Numbered from the stretch's first letter, positions 1-9,486 are shown. The stretch: 64,000 bases of DNA from Paenibacillus sp. LHD-38 (GCF_031157315.1 NZ_JAVIFU010000008.1:172825-236824); one strand, 5' to 3'. The notes: generated from the sequence alone by a model not told the origin. A program made the numbers and translations.

Positions 1-582
1 TTGGGGCAAGTCGCAATCGAGGATTTAGTTCTGTCCAAGCACGTTCATATAACCGGATATAAAGGCAGTGTAAATCATAAAGAGTTTATGGCGATTGCCC
101 GCGAATTGAACCGGTCCGGAATCACCGTCTCGCTGGACGTGGGTTGGGACGACACCGGAGAATGGTATCAAGGTATTTTTGAACTCATGGCATGGATTGA
201 CGTGCTCTTCATGAACGAGACGGAGGCTGTACATTATACGGGTTGTGAGACTATAGGTGAAAGCATTCCATATTTGACCGATAAGAATAAAAATGTCGTC
301 GTTAAGCTGGGTTCTAAAGGGGCAGTGTCTATAATGAACGGGACTGCAACTTATTGTTCGGGCTATAACGTTGAGGTTGTGGATACGACGGGAGCTGGAG
401 ATTCATTTAACGCCGGATATATATATGGATTTTTGTCAGGTATGCCGGTTAAAGATTGTTTAGTATACGGCAATGCCTGCGGTGCGTTATCGGTAGGGGC
501 ATACGGAGGCAGTACCGGCACAGTGGACCTGCCAACGTTGGAACAGTTTATTGAAGCGCGTCAATCCGAGATTAGCTTGTAG
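1..582 (+). CDS. PfkB-family carbohydrate kinase (5' end outside window)
   Basis: C-terminal part of a ribokinase/PfkB-fold sugar kinase, which phosphorylates a sugar or sugar acid with ATP in the cytoplasm. The family signature DTTGAGDSFNAGY lies at about residues 127-139 of the visible part; its GAGD holds the catalytic Asp and anion hole. The 193 visible residues compare with 300-330 usual for the family, so the gene continues off the left edge and the TTG at position 1 need not be the true start. It is followed after 12 bases by the next start codon, so it is the upstream visible member of the operon running to 6405. The substrate cannot be read from the sequence; a keto-sugar acid or ribokinase-like substrate would fit. 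Confidence is high for the family and low for the substrate. Confidence 0.85.
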   Translation: MGQVAIEDLVLSKHVHITGYKGSVNHKEFMAIARELNRSGITVSLDVGWDDTGEWYQGIFELMAWIDVLFMNETEAVHYTGCETIGESIPYLTDKNKNVVVKLGSKGAVSIMNGTATYCSGYNVEVVDTTGAGDSFNAGYIYGFLSGMPVKDCLVYGNACGALSVGAYGGSTGTVDLPTLEQFIEARQSEISL

Positions 583-594
583 GAGGATAATCAT

Positions 595-2236
595 ATGGCT
601 GCTGCGAATCCGATGCATGAAAAAAAAGCAAAGTTAAAAAACAATTACACGAATAGTTATTGACCAGGAAATCGTCGCTATGGAGAATGCCAAGAGAAGC
701 GCCGCAATCCGGCAGCTTGCCGCGAATATAGATAATTCCCGTTATATCGTAGAAGACGAAGGTCTAAGAGAAAGCTTCTCCGAAGGGGCGGGAGCGGGAG
801 TTGGCGTGAAAGACCTGTTCCAAATCGGGGAAAGCGACCGGGGAAGAGGGAAAACGCGTATATTCCACGTGTTCAACTCGGTATGGACTGAGCGGAATGA
901 AATTACGGAAATCACGATCTGGGATTGGAATGGAGATCTTCGAAACCTCGCATTCTATGACGATGAAGGCAACCACGTTGATTATCAGTTCGTAGACCGG
1001 GGCTTTATGGAGAATTGGGGACATTTCTATTTGCGCGTGCTCCTTGCCGTCTCTGTACCGCCTATGGGTTACAGCACTTATATTATGAAGGAGAAAGGCG
1101 GGGATATGAACTTCTTGTCCGCAGACGATCATTACTTAACCCGCGAAAATTTGCCGCCAAATGAGCTGCATTCAATCACGCTGGAGAATGAGCGGTTAAA
1201 GGCCGTTCTCGATACCCGTTCATTGAGCCTAATTTCATTAATCGATAAGGAAAGCGGCAAAGAATATGCGGATCGAGGCCGTTCGGGAGCGTTATTCCGG
1301 TTTATTGAAGAAGATGCGTTTAATGGCGGAGGAAATGCTTGGCTTATTGGCAGATACGGCAAAGTTGAACCGTTGACGGAAGGGCAGCATATCGAAGGAA
1401 GCGATTTGGGAATGAATAAGATCCGTCAATCCGTGGCATACCGCGTGCCGTTCCGCAATTCCAGCTTGCGTGTCACGATCTCTCTCGACCGTGGAAATTC
1501 CCGGTTGGATTATCAGGTCGAATGTGATTGGCACGAGTATGGCCGTAAGGATGAGTTTACTCCGCAGCTGCAGTTTATCGTTCCACTTGGTTACGAGTGC
1601 GAAACATACAAATACGATACCGCATTCGGAACGGTTGCCCGTAAACCGATGGATATCGACGTACCTGCGAATAGCTGGGCAGTGGGAATGCCGCAAGGAA
1701 AAGGCAAAGGGATCATGATGGTCACGGACAGCAAATACGGATTCCGAGGCGTCGATCAGTCGTTGTCCGTAACGCTGCTGCGAGGCTCTTACGCCCCCGA
1801 TCCTCATCCGGACACCGGAACACATACGTTCAGGTTGGCGATATGCCTGACCGATTGCGACAACAACGTTTCCTTGATTGAAGAAAGTTATCGTTATCAA
1901 CATCCGCTCAGCCATGTATCCGTTCGAGCCAGTAAAGGGGCGTGGCCGACGAAGCAAAGCTTTTTTCATATGGAAGAGGGGACTGCGGCGATTTCTGCTA
2001 TTAAGGTACCTGAAGAAGGAAATGCAGCTCCTCGTTGGATTATTAGGGCATACGAAACCGAAGGGCAATCCACCGTTGCCAAATTGGATTTGTATCGGAA
2101 CGTTAAGAAAGCATATTGGGTCGATACATTGGAACGGAATACGGGAGATGAGGACATACAGATCGACGGCACGTCTATTCGATTCCCGGCACGTGCGTAT
2201 TGCGTCGTTAATCTGTGCATAGAATTTGCACCTTAA
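595..2236 (+). pseudogene. GH38 alpha-mannosidase remnant, catalytic domain lost
   Basis: A strong ribosome binding site (AGGAGG at 581-586) precedes an ATG at 595, but that frame stops after 22 codons at 661-663. From about 640 another frame, opening with ATG 680, runs 518 residues and resembles the C-terminal beta-sandwich region of GH38 alpha-mannosidases: a stretch around 'FNSVWTERNE', a GYSTY segment, then 'LENERLKAVLD' and 'LIDKESGKEY'. The N-terminal GH38 catalytic domain of several hundred residues, with its Asp nucleophile and metal site, is absent. The short frame and the downstream frame ('IDQEIVAMENAK') sit one base out of register across 655-665, which suggests a large deletion plus a frameshift. 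A 518-residue protein could still be made from ATG 680, but no catalytic site is visible in it. It sits between the sugar kinase and the phosphoesterase in the operon. Confidence 0.65.
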
Positions 2237-2256
2237 AGTTGGGGAGGAGCAGAAAA

Positions 2257-3168
2257 ATGAATAGGGAATTAAAGTTTCGCGGAGACGGTACATTTACCAT
2301 CGTGCAGTTTACGGATATGCATCTGGGCGGCGGAAAAGAGGATGAGCTGGATCGGGATGCCCAAACGTTGGAGTTAGTACGGCGCGTAGTGGAATTGGAG
2401 CAACCGGATTTCATCGTGCTGACCGGCGATATGATCTGGAGCCATGGGGTGGCGGATCCGCAAGCGTCGTTCCGCAAAGCCATATCGACGGTAGTTGAAT
2501 GCGGCGTCCCGTGGGCAGCGGTATTCGGCAACCATGACACCGAGGAAGGCGTTACCAAGGAAGAGCTGCTCCGCATTCAGCATGAGTACGTAAGCTGCCT
2601 TACGCAGGCGGGGCCTTCCGATATTAGCGGGGTAGGGAACTATGTGCTGACAGTGAAGAGCGCGTCTAAAAGCGGGAGCTCGGAAGCCGCCTTGCTCTAC
2701 TTCCTTGATTCGGGCATGATGGCGCCCGAAGAAGTAGGCGGTTATGAATGGATTCATAGGGATCAAATACACTGGTACGCCGAGCAGTCCCGCAAAGCGG
2801 AAGACCGTAACGGAAAGAAGCTTCCGGCACTCGGCTTCTTCCATATACCACTACAGGAATATGATGAGCTGTGGAAGGTCGGCAATGTGAGCGGGTCTAA
2901 ATTCGAGAGAGTCGAATGCGCTAAAGTCAACAGTGGATTATTCACGGCCTTGATGGAGCGGGGAGACGTGATAGGCACTTTCGTCGGTCATGATCATGAC
3001 AACGACTATACCGGCATGCTCCACGGAATACGCCTTTGTTACGGGCGCGTGAGCGGATATAACTGCTATGGTAAGCTTCAGCGCGGGGCACGGGTCATCC
3101 GACTTCAAGAAGGCTTACGCGATTTTAAGACGTGGATTCGCCTGGACGACGGGGGTATCGCGCGATGA
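2257..3168 (+). CDS. Calcineurin-like metallophosphoesterase
   Basis: A cytoplasmic metal-dependent phosphoesterase of about 303 residues. The metallophosphatase motifs appear in order: FTDMHLG (Dx[H] block) near residue 20, LTGDMIWS (GD block) near 65, GNHDTEEG (GNHD block) near 105, and GHDHDND near 250. The order and spacing fit the calcineurin-like fold with two bound metal ions. The start is placed at ATG 2257 rather than an in-frame ATG at 2215, because GGGGAGGAG at 2241-2249 sits at the right distance and the earlier ATG lies inside the preceding reading frame. It overlaps the next gene by four bases (ATGA), so the two are translationally coupled. The substrate is unknown; in a sugar operon a phosphorylated sugar or phosphodiester is plausible. 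There is no signal peptide. Confidence 0.85.
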   Translation: MNRELKFRGDGTFTIVQFTDMHLGGGKEDELDRDAQTLELVRRVVELEQPDFIVLTGDMIWSHGVADPQASFRKAISTVVECGVPWAAVFGNHDTEEGVTKEELLRIQHEYVSCLTQAGPSDISGVGNYVLTVKSASKSGSSEAALLYFLDSGMMAPEEVGGYEWIHRDQIHWYAEQSRKAEDRNGKKLPALGFFHIPLQEYDELWKVGNVSGSKFERVECAKVNSGLFTALMERGDVIGTFVGHDHDNDYTGMLHGIRLCYGRVSGYNCYGKLQRGARVIRLQEGLRDFKTWIRLDDGGIAR

Positions 3169-4640
3169 AGGGCCATTTCGGAAAATTCGAAGATGGAGAT
3201 GCGGTAATTTATCCTCTCTTCAAGGAAGACATTGAGAGCGGAATCCCCGCACATTTGAACGCAGCTGATATGCGGGACGTTGAAGTGCGTTCCTCGGCTG
3301 GCGAGAAAGACGCATTAACTTGGATGTTCAGACAACGAGGCAAACCGGGCGTTCTGCTTGTTGGGTTAGGAGAGAAATCTAAGGCGGATGCGGATCTCAT
3401 CCGGAATGCCGCGGGAAATGCGGGAAGAGCCGTAATGAAGGACCGGTTGGAGAGAGTCCATGTTTCGTTGAATGCCATTCAGAATAGTCCATTGCATGCT
3501 GCGGAAACCGCAGGGGCATGGATGGAAGGTTGGATGCTGGGTACTTACACTTTCCATAAATACAAGTCGGCGCCAGCGGATCGGGTTGTTCCGCCCTTGC
3601 GATTGGATGTGGAACAAACGGCGGAAACAGAGGAGCAAGTCCGTATGGCTATGCTGCGCGCCGAAGGAACACTGCTGGCAAGAGACTTGGCCAATGAACC
3701 GCCGAACGAACTTCGCCCGGAGATGTTGGCCCGCCGGGTTCAAGAACACTTTGCGAATACGCCGGTTGAGGTTGAGGTTCTGTCAAGAAGCACATTGGAG
3801 AAGGAAGGCATGGCCGGACTTTTGGCGGTAGGCCGCGGAAGCCGTTATGCACCTTTATTCATCAAGATGACGTACATTTCCGACAGTTCAAAACCATTAA
3901 TCGCTCTAGTGGGCAAAGGAATCACGTTCGATACCGGCGGTATTTCACTCAAGAAGGATTATAACATCAGCGATATGCGGATGGATATGGCCGGCGGGGC
4001 GTCCGTCATCGGAGCGATGGATATTTTGTCGAGGAGCGGGGCGCCTCTCAAGGTTGTCGCTCTTATCCCTGCGGCGGAAAACATGCCCGGCGGTAACGCG
4101 CTTCTTCCCGGCGAAATTCTCACTTATGCGAACGGGCTTACCGTACAAATCGGGAATACCGATGCGGAAGGCAGGCTGGTGCTTGCCGACGCGTTACTTT
4201 ATGCGCATCGGCTCGGAGCCCGGGATGTTGCGGATATCGCCACGTTAACCTACTCTTGTACAGGAGCGTTAGGTTCCAAATATGCGGGCGTATTCGGAGA
4301 TCAGTCCTTGGTGGATTCGATGCGAGATGTATCTGCCAGGGTGGGTGAGAAGGTGTGGCAGTTGCCGTTGGCGGACGAATACGAAAGTTATCTTGATAGC
4401 GATTGCGCCGACATCTGCAACGTGAGCAGTGTAGGGGAAGCAGGTGCGATAACCGCTGCGTTGTTTCTGCGCAGATTCGTGGATCCGTCGATGAAGTGGG
4501 TACATCTGGACATGGCCGGACTGAAGGATGCTTCAGCGACGAAAGGGCATGTCGTACATGGAGCTACAGGATTCGGCACGCGGCTTCTGGCGGAATGGGT
4601 GCTGAGTCGCACGGCGCATCACGAGAGATCACATGCCTGA
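3165..4640 (+). CDS. pepA: M17 leucyl aminopeptidase
   Basis: A zinc/manganese leucine aminopeptidase (peptidase family M17, hexameric cytosolic enzyme) of about 491 residues, the usual family length. Visible motifs are GKGITFDTGGISLK (metal-binding Lys and Asp), the DMAGGA stretch, and the family signature NTDAEGRLVLADAL with its metal-binding Asp and Glu. ATG 3165 overlaps the stop of the upstream phosphoesterase (ATGA); an in-frame ATG at 3132 lies deep inside that gene and lacks a binding site. A peptidase is unusual inside an operon of sugar kinase, mannosidase remnant, aldo/keto reductase and sugar isomerase. Either the operon handles a glycopeptide or amino-sugar conjugate, or the gene was captured by chance. 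The family call is secure; the physiological substrate is not. Confidence 0.92.
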   Translation: MKGHFGKFEDGDAVIYPLFKEDIESGIPAHLNAADMRDVEVRSSAGEKDALTWMFRQRGKPGVLLVGLGEKSKADADLIRNAAGNAGRAVMKDRLERVHVSLNAIQNSPLHAAETAGAWMEGWMLGTYTFHKYKSAPADRVVPPLRLDVEQTAETEEQVRMAMLRAEGTLLARDLANEPPNELRPEMLARRVQEHFANTPVEVEVLSRSTLEKEGMAGLLAVGRGSRYAPLFIKMTYISDSSKPLIALVGKGITFDTGGISLKKDYNISDMRMDMAGGASVIGAMDILSRSGAPLKVVALIPAAENMPGGNALLPGEILTYANGLTVQIGNTDAEGRLVLADALLYAHRLGARDVADIATLTYSCTGALGSKYAGVFGDQSLVDSMRDVSARVGEKVWQLPLADEYESYLDSDCADICNVSSVGEAGAITAALFLRRFVDPSMKWVHLDMAGLKDASATKGHVVHGATGFGTRLLAEWVLSRTAHHERSHA

Positions 4641-4676
4641 GTCCGATCGCGGAACAGGCGTTAGGGGAGACTCTTT

Positions 4677-5648
4677 TTGAAAACGATAAATATTGAAGGT
4701 ATAATAAACGGCAGTCCGATTGTCAAGAAGTGCTCGCAACTTATTATGGGTTCGGGAAATTTCTTGCGGAAAGACGATAGGGAGCATATCGACCGAATGT
4801 TCGACACCTTCCTTCAAGTCGGAGGGAACACGGTGGATACGGCTCACCAGTACGGCAAATGCGAGCGCAGAATCGGCGAATGGCTGGATGCCACGGGCAG
4901 AAGAAGTGAGTTGATGATCCTAACGAAGGGAGCTCACCATGACGATGGAGAACCGGGCCCGCGAGTCAATCCGCGAGCGATAACGAAAGATTTGCTGGAA
5001 AGTCTGGAAAGACTCAGAACCGACTACGTGGATTTCTATGCGCTCCATCGGGACGATCCGAACGTAGATGTGGGGCTGATTATGGAAGTGCTAAATGAAC
5101 ACTTGAAAGGAGGACGGATTCATGCCATCGGTGCTTCCAACTGGACGCATGATCGGATTCAAGAAGCGAACGATTACGCGAAATCGCACGGATTGACAGG
5201 GTTTACGTTTAACAGTGCGAACCTCAGCTTGGCCAAGTGCAGAGTGCCTCGTTGGGAAGGGTGCGTCTCGGCGGGACGCGAAATGTGCGAATGGCACGAG
5301 GGCAATAACATGCCGCTCTTGGCATGGTCATCCCAAGCTGGAGGTTTCTTCACAGGGAGATTCTCGCCGGATAAACTGGATGATGCGGAGATGGTCAACG
5401 TTTATTATACGCTGGACAATTGGGAGCGGTACGCCAGGGCGGAGAAACTAGCAGAGCAGAAGGGCGTAAGCCGGATTCAGATCGCGCTATCCTATGTGTT
5501 GAACCAACCCTTCCCAACCGCGGCGTTAATCGGGATGGAAACGATAGAAGAATTGCTGTCGTCGGTAAACGGAATAAAGGTCGAGCTCTCCGATCAGGAA
5601 ATACGTTGGCTGGATTTGATGGAAGGAGGAGAGTGGATTGCGCAATAA
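4677..5648 (+). CDS. Aldo/keto reductase
   Basis: An NAD(P)H-dependent oxidoreductase of the aldo/keto reductase superfamily, 323 residues, expected to fold as a TIM barrel in the cytoplasm. The catalytic tetrad can be read directly: Asp54 and Tyr59 in 'TVDTAHQYGK', Lys84 in 'LTKGAHH', and His124 in 'YALHRDDP'. The start is TTG 4677 with GGGGAGA at 4663-4669; no ATG is available before the conserved N-terminus. The gene follows the aminopeptidase by 36 bases and overlaps the next gene by 11, so it belongs to the same operon. It probably reduces or oxidises a sugar or sugar-derived aldehyde in that pathway. Confidence 0.88.
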   Translation: MKTINIEGIINGSPIVKKCSQLIMGSGNFLRKDDREHIDRMFDTFLQVGGNTVDTAHQYGKCERRIGEWLDATGRRSELMILTKGAHHDDGEPGPRVNPRAITKDLLESLERLRTDYVDFYALHRDDPNVDVGLIMEVLNEHLKGGRIHAIGASNWTHDRIQEANDYAKSHGLTGFTFNSANLSLAKCRVPRWEGCVSAGREMCEWHEGNNMPLLAWSSQAGGFFTGRFSPDKLDDAEMVNVYYTLDNWERYARAEKLAEQKGVSRIQIALSYVLNQPFPTAALIGMETIEELLSSVNGIKVELSDQEIRWLDLMEGGEWIAQ

Positions 5649-6405
5649 ATTTGCCGCACAGCTGTACACATTGCGTGAACAATGCAAGAAGGATTTCTAT
5701 GGGACGCTCCGCATCTTGAAAGAGATGGGGTGGAGGTCTGTCCAAATTGACGGACTGCACGGATACCCTGCAGAAGAGATTGCAACTGTGCTGAAAGAAA
5801 CGGGTCTTTCCGTCGCGGGAATGCACGTGAGCTTAACCCGGATGAACACTGAGCTGGACGTTGTGTTGAAAGAAGCGGAATCGTTCGGCACTCCTTATTT
5901 CTACTGCCATTATCTTCCATCTGAAATGCAGGACGAAGCCGGATATCGCCAAGCGAAGCGAGAATTACTTGAGGTAGCGGGCAAAGTCAGAGGACTCGGT
6001 TACCACGTGGGGTACCATAACCATGACTTTGAATTTCATATCGAAATCGACGGCAAGGTCGCACTGGATTATTTGCTTGCAACGGAGGATGGTTATTCTC
6101 TACTGCCGGAAATCGATACCTATTGGGTGAAAAAAGCCGGCCGCGACCCGTTAACGTACATCTCCCAGTATGCAGGGCGGAAGTTCCCAATTCTGCATCT
6201 CAAGGATATGACGAATGACGATCGGCAATATTTCGCGGAAGTAGGCACGGGATCGATCGATTTTGGTCCCATTATTCAATGGGGCGAAGCAAACGGCGTC
6301 GAATACTACGCAGTCGAACAAGATTATTGTCCTGGAAATCCGTTTGACAGTTTGGCACTGTCCTTGGAACATTTAAGGAAATTGGTGAGCGGTGCATCTA
6401 AATAG
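5638..6405 (+). CDS. Sugar phosphate isomerase/epimerase (AP endonuclease 2 fold)
   Basis: A 255-residue TIM-barrel protein of the xylose-isomerase-like / AP-endonuclease-2 superfamily (IolE, IolI, hydroxypyruvate isomerase relatives). Typical features are the N-terminal 'AAQLYTLRE', the metal ligand region 'GYHNHDFEF' with His and Glu neighbours, 'LPEIDTYWVKKAG', 'FPILHLKDM' and the terminal 'YAVEQDY'. The start is TTG 5638, inside the end of the aldo/keto reductase frame, preceded by GGAAGGAGGAG at 5622-5632. It is the last gene of the first operon. These enzymes isomerise or epimerise keto-sugars, which suits the sugar kinase and reductase upstream. Confidence 0.85.
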   Translation: MRNKFAAQLYTLREQCKKDFYGTLRILKEMGWRSVQIDGLHGYPAEEIATVLKETGLSVAGMHVSLTRMNTELDVVLKEAESFGTPYFYCHYLPSEMQDEAGYRQAKRELLEVAGKVRGLGYHVGYHNHDFEFHIEIDGKVALDYLLATEDGYSLLPEIDTYWVKKAGRDPLTYISQYAGRKFPILHLKDMTNDDRQYFAEVGTGSIDFGPIIQWGEANGVEYYAVEQDYCPGNPFDSLALSLEHLRKLVSGASK

Positions 6406-6767
6406 ATTATAAGAATATTTTTAAACGGATGGATCGATAATGAAGATGCTTTTAATAGACGTTCCATCTGATAGTATGACACGAAGCAGGGGAGCCAACC
6501 TCTTCCTTTATGACGGCAGAAGGTACACGTCAGCCGTATATGGAGGAAGAGACGCACTTACCTTGCTTTTTGTCCGTAATGGGTGGGGATGGAGACGAAG
6601 ATCCGTCTAAGACGTTTTAATAGTATTGACAAACTAACCGGTATCATCATAACATAAAATTATATATAATCTTTTTTTGTATACCTTTTTTTTGTAACTT
6701 CTGGTATCGATATCATATAGGTTCGGGAACAATAAAAGCAGGTTTGCAGGCAGGAAGGATGGGGTAC
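6406..6767 (+). other. Non-coding gap ahead of the LacI-type regulator
   Basis: No convincing gene lies here. A frame from ATG 6440 codes for about 56 residues but has no ribosome binding site and is not recognisable. The right half is AT-rich and holds a promoter-like TTGACA at 6626 and an operator-like palindrome, both annotated separately. Confidence 0.5.
6626..6715 (+). promoter_or_regulatory. Promoter and operator of the LacI-type regulator gene
   Basis: TTGACA at 6626-6631 is a perfect -35 box; 17 bases later ATAACA (6649-6654) is a moderate -10. The motif TGGTATCGATATCA at 6702-6715 is a near-perfect palindrome with the central CG typical of LacI-family operators (TGnnAnCGnTnnCA), lying downstream of the promoter and before the regulator start. 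A related half-site, CGGTATCATC, overlaps the -35/-10 spacer at 6640-6649. Autoregulation by the encoded repressor is inferred. Confidence 0.55.
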
Positions 6768-7778
6768 GTGAAATTGAAAATCAAGGATGTCGCTGAAAAA
6801 GCTGGAGTTTCCGTTACGACGGTTTCGAGAGTGTTAAACGGCGAGAAATATGTAAAGGATGAACTCAAGGCGAAAGTACAGCGTGTAATTGATGACCTTG
6901 GTTATTCGCCGAGTCATATCGCCAGAAGTCTCGTACGTCAAAAGACCAACCTTATAGGCATTATCGTTCCAGATCTCACCTCCAGTTTCTATTCCACTAT
7001 TTTAAGCAGTATCGAAGAAGCGGTAAGTCTCAATCAATATAATCTTCTTGTGTGTAACATTAATGAAGATACGGATAAAGAGTACAAGTATTTAAACATT
7101 TTTAAAGAAATGCGTGTGGAAGGGATTATCATCATGCATGAAAAATTGAATGATGAAATCCGACAGTTTATTAATAAGCTGGATATCCCCGTGATATTCT
7201 CCAGTGTATGTCCAGAGGATCAAAAGTTTGTTTCCGTAATCATTGACGATTACAGTGCCGCCTATGATACGACAAATTATTTGATCGGGCTTGGTCATGA
7301 GCGAATCGCATTTATTGGAGGCGACTTGCGAGACGTCACATCAGGGAAAAATCGATATTTTGGATACCTGAAGGCATTAACGGACAATGGTATTCCCGTT
7401 GTGGAAGATTACATCCGCTTTGGTAATTATAAAACGCAAAGCGGTTACATGCTTATGAAGGAAATGTTAGCTTCGGAACCTCGACCGACGGCCGTATTTG
7501 CAGTGAGCGATGATATGGCCGTAGGGGCAATGAACTGTATCCATGATCATAAGTTAAACGTTCCGGACGATATATCCATTATTGGATTTGACGGCAGTCA
7601 ACTGACGGAGCTGGTTCGTCCGCAATTGTCATCCATGGAGCAGCCTATTCACGAGATGGGCAAAACGACGGTTTATTCGTTGCTTGATTTGATCATGGAC
7701 AAGCCATCTGCGCCGAAGGAGGATATTATCCTGCAGCATCATCTTGTTATTCGTGATAGTTGTAAAGCTCGGAGTTAA
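6768..7778 (+). CDS. LacI-family transcriptional regulator
   Basis: A sugar-responsive repressor of about 336 residues. The N-terminal helix-turn-helix and hinge read 'IKDVAEKAGVSVTTVSRVLN' followed by 'YSPSHIARSL', the classic LacI/GalR DNA-binding domain. The rest is the periplasmic-binding-protein-like sensor domain ('LIGIIVPDLTSSFYSTIL', 'FAVSDDMAVGAM', 'IIGFDGSQLTELVRPQLSS'). GTG 6768 is preferred because AGGAAGG (6751-6757) stands 10 bases upstream; ATG 6759 is too close to it, and TTG 6744 has no site. The operator-like palindrome in its own leader and a second one at 7852-7865 suggest it represses itself and the two genes downstream. The effector sugar is unknown. Confidence 0.9.
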   Translation: MKLKIKDVAEKAGVSVTTVSRVLNGEKYVKDELKAKVQRVIDDLGYSPSHIARSLVRQKTNLIGIIVPDLTSSFYSTILSSIEEAVSLNQYNLLVCNINEDTDKEYKYLNIFKEMRVEGIIIMHEKLNDEIRQFINKLDIPVIFSSVCPEDQKFVSVIIDDYSAAYDTTNYLIGLGHERIAFIGGDLRDVTSGKNRYFGYLKALTDNGIPVVEDYIRFGNYKTQSGYMLMKEMLASEPRPTAVFAVSDDMAVGAMNCIHDHKLNVPDDISIIGFDGSQLTELVRPQLSSMEQPIHEMGKTTVYSLLDLIMDKPSAPKEDIILQHHLVIRDSCKARS

Positions 7779-7801
7779 GCATAGGTTGTGGAATTGATAT
7801 T

Positions 7802-7865
7802 CCCGTAAATAACGGCTGTAGCCGTTGTAAACGGGAACCGTTCGGTCAATATGGTAACGATACCA
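7802..7865 (+). promoter_or_regulatory. Hairpin and LacI-type operator before the 7915 gene
   Basis: An interrupted inverted repeat (CCCGT / AACGGC / GCCGTT / ACGGG) spans 7802-7835. It has no T-run, so it may be a weak terminator of the regulator gene or a second protein site. At 7852-7865 TGGTAACGATACCA is a near-perfect LacI-type palindrome closely matching the one at 6702. Its position ahead of the GGAGG of the next gene suggests operator control. Confidence 0.5.
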
Positions 7866-7914
7866 GAAAAACTCTGGAATTCGTTGAATTACATTTTCTA
7901 AGGAGGTTAACCCA

Positions 7915-9486
7915 TTGAAAAACTATAAGTTTCAAGGAAGTATAAGCAAAGAAGTATTGGAAAGCTATCTTTCGAGGGCTATAACGGCGGCCAATTTGAT
8001 AAACAGTGACACCTTGGAAGATGATTTACGCGCGATAATAAACATCGGTGCCAAGTTTCTAGGCAGGGCTTCTGGCGTTTGGAACATGGAACCTGACGAT
8101 GAGGAGCATTTCCGTAAATCTAAGGCTTTAGCAGATCGCGTATATGCGTTGGATGCGGAAATTATTTTGCAGACTTGTATTTTTGAAGTGATCTACACCG
8201 ACGTGGAGAAGATCAAGATCCCGCAATGGGTATTTGATGCCTTTGATCTGGCTTATGAAGAGAGAACATTCCGCTATGGCGCGATGTTGTTCGACAATAG
8301 CCCATTAGGATACGGTTCAGATGGAACGTGTGAAATTCCTAATATCGATAAAATAGAAACACAGATGTGGTTCTACTATAGAGCTGTACGTTATATTGAA
8401 GCGGGATTTGAAGCTATACATATGGGCCAAATCCACCTCTATACTGCAGACGATGCAGGCTATAAGAAGACATATCGATTATTTGAAATGATTCGCAACT
8501 ATGCAAAGAAGCATGCAAGACGCAATATGTTTCTTCTTGATGCGCATACACATGGTGTCAATGTAAACGGTAAACTGCTATTTGATTTTCACTCTATGCC
8601 ATATTCAAGAATGCCAATCCTGGATGTACCTGGAGAGAAGCTTGCTCTTGTTCGGGAAGGTTACTATGAGGGAGGGTTGACCCCTAGCGGTGGGGCTTCC
8701 GAAACGTTACCGATGATTATGGAATTCGATAACTAGGGCTGGAAATTTTTTGAAAAAGAAGATCAGATCCCCTATGAGCAACGCGCATGGTTAGAGTGGT
8801 GGGGTTATGACCAAATTACATGGTTTGCCTCACAAGAGGAAGAAAGCAGAAATAAATATTTGGAATATACCTTCAAATGGACGGCAATCAACAATGTAAA
8901 TGCATATTTTCAAATGCCATTTATGAGAACGTTGGGCAGTTGTCGAATCCAGATGCAGGCTTACGGGTCAGGCAAAGAAATGATTAGCAGCTGTTACAAA
9001 GTGAATATGCCAAGTGAAGCATGTTCATTAGGCTTTGGGCAAGAAGAAACGATGAAACGGATCTGGGTGTCGGAGAACAACTTAAGAGAAAGAGCAGGAA
9101 ATCCGCCATTGGTTCGTGAGTACGGAGCAGAGGATGAATATGATTCGCTAACAAGCGTGAAGCTGCCTTCAAGAGTCATTCTATTCCGTAATTTCCAACA
9201 TCATTTAGGCGTGATCAACCATGATTCGAACAGTGAAGTGACACGGATGTATTATGTGGGTGATGGTGAGTATAGGTTAAGTTGTGTTTTTCCATTTAAG
9301 GGGGAGTATGAATTTGCGGTAGCGCCCTATGGCACGTTATCTTCAATCTATTCTATTGATAACTATCCTAGAAGTGGATCTTCTTCCAAAGCCAAGCTGC
9401 GTATTGAACTGGATAACACAGTTGTTATTTTCGCATACAATTTTAAAACAAGAACGATAAAGACAGAAATAATAGAAGGAATGTAG
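7915..9486 (+). pseudogene. Unknown protein gene interrupted by an in-frame amber codon
   Basis: ATG-less but well-signposted start: TTG 7915 follows AAGGAGG at 7900-7906. The frame runs 273 residues to TAG at 8734-8736, and the same frame continues open without another stop to 9486, giving a 523-codon gene if the amber were sense. Both halves look like real protein, for example 'LLDAHTHGVNVNGKLL' before the stop and 'GWKFFEKEDQIPYEQRAWL' directly after it. No ribosome binding site restarts the second half near 8737; TTG 8860 is only an in-frame codon. A point mutation (TGG or CAG to TAG) is the simplest reading; programmed readthrough is possible but the TAG-G context gives no support. I do not recognise the family. 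Its place next to a GH4 glycosidase and behind a LacI operator suggests a role in glycoside use. Confidence 0.7.

Noticed and set aside
1292..2293. 333-codon minus-strand open frame opposite the GH38 remnant
   Set aside because: It mirrors the codons of the plus-strand frame, is rich in Arg/Cys/Ile in an unnatural way and has no ribosome binding site; the plus strand reads as GH38.
7802..7835. Hairpin considered as a riboswitch or strong terminator
   Set aside because: It has no conserved aptamer motif and no T-run; at most it is a weak structure between genes.
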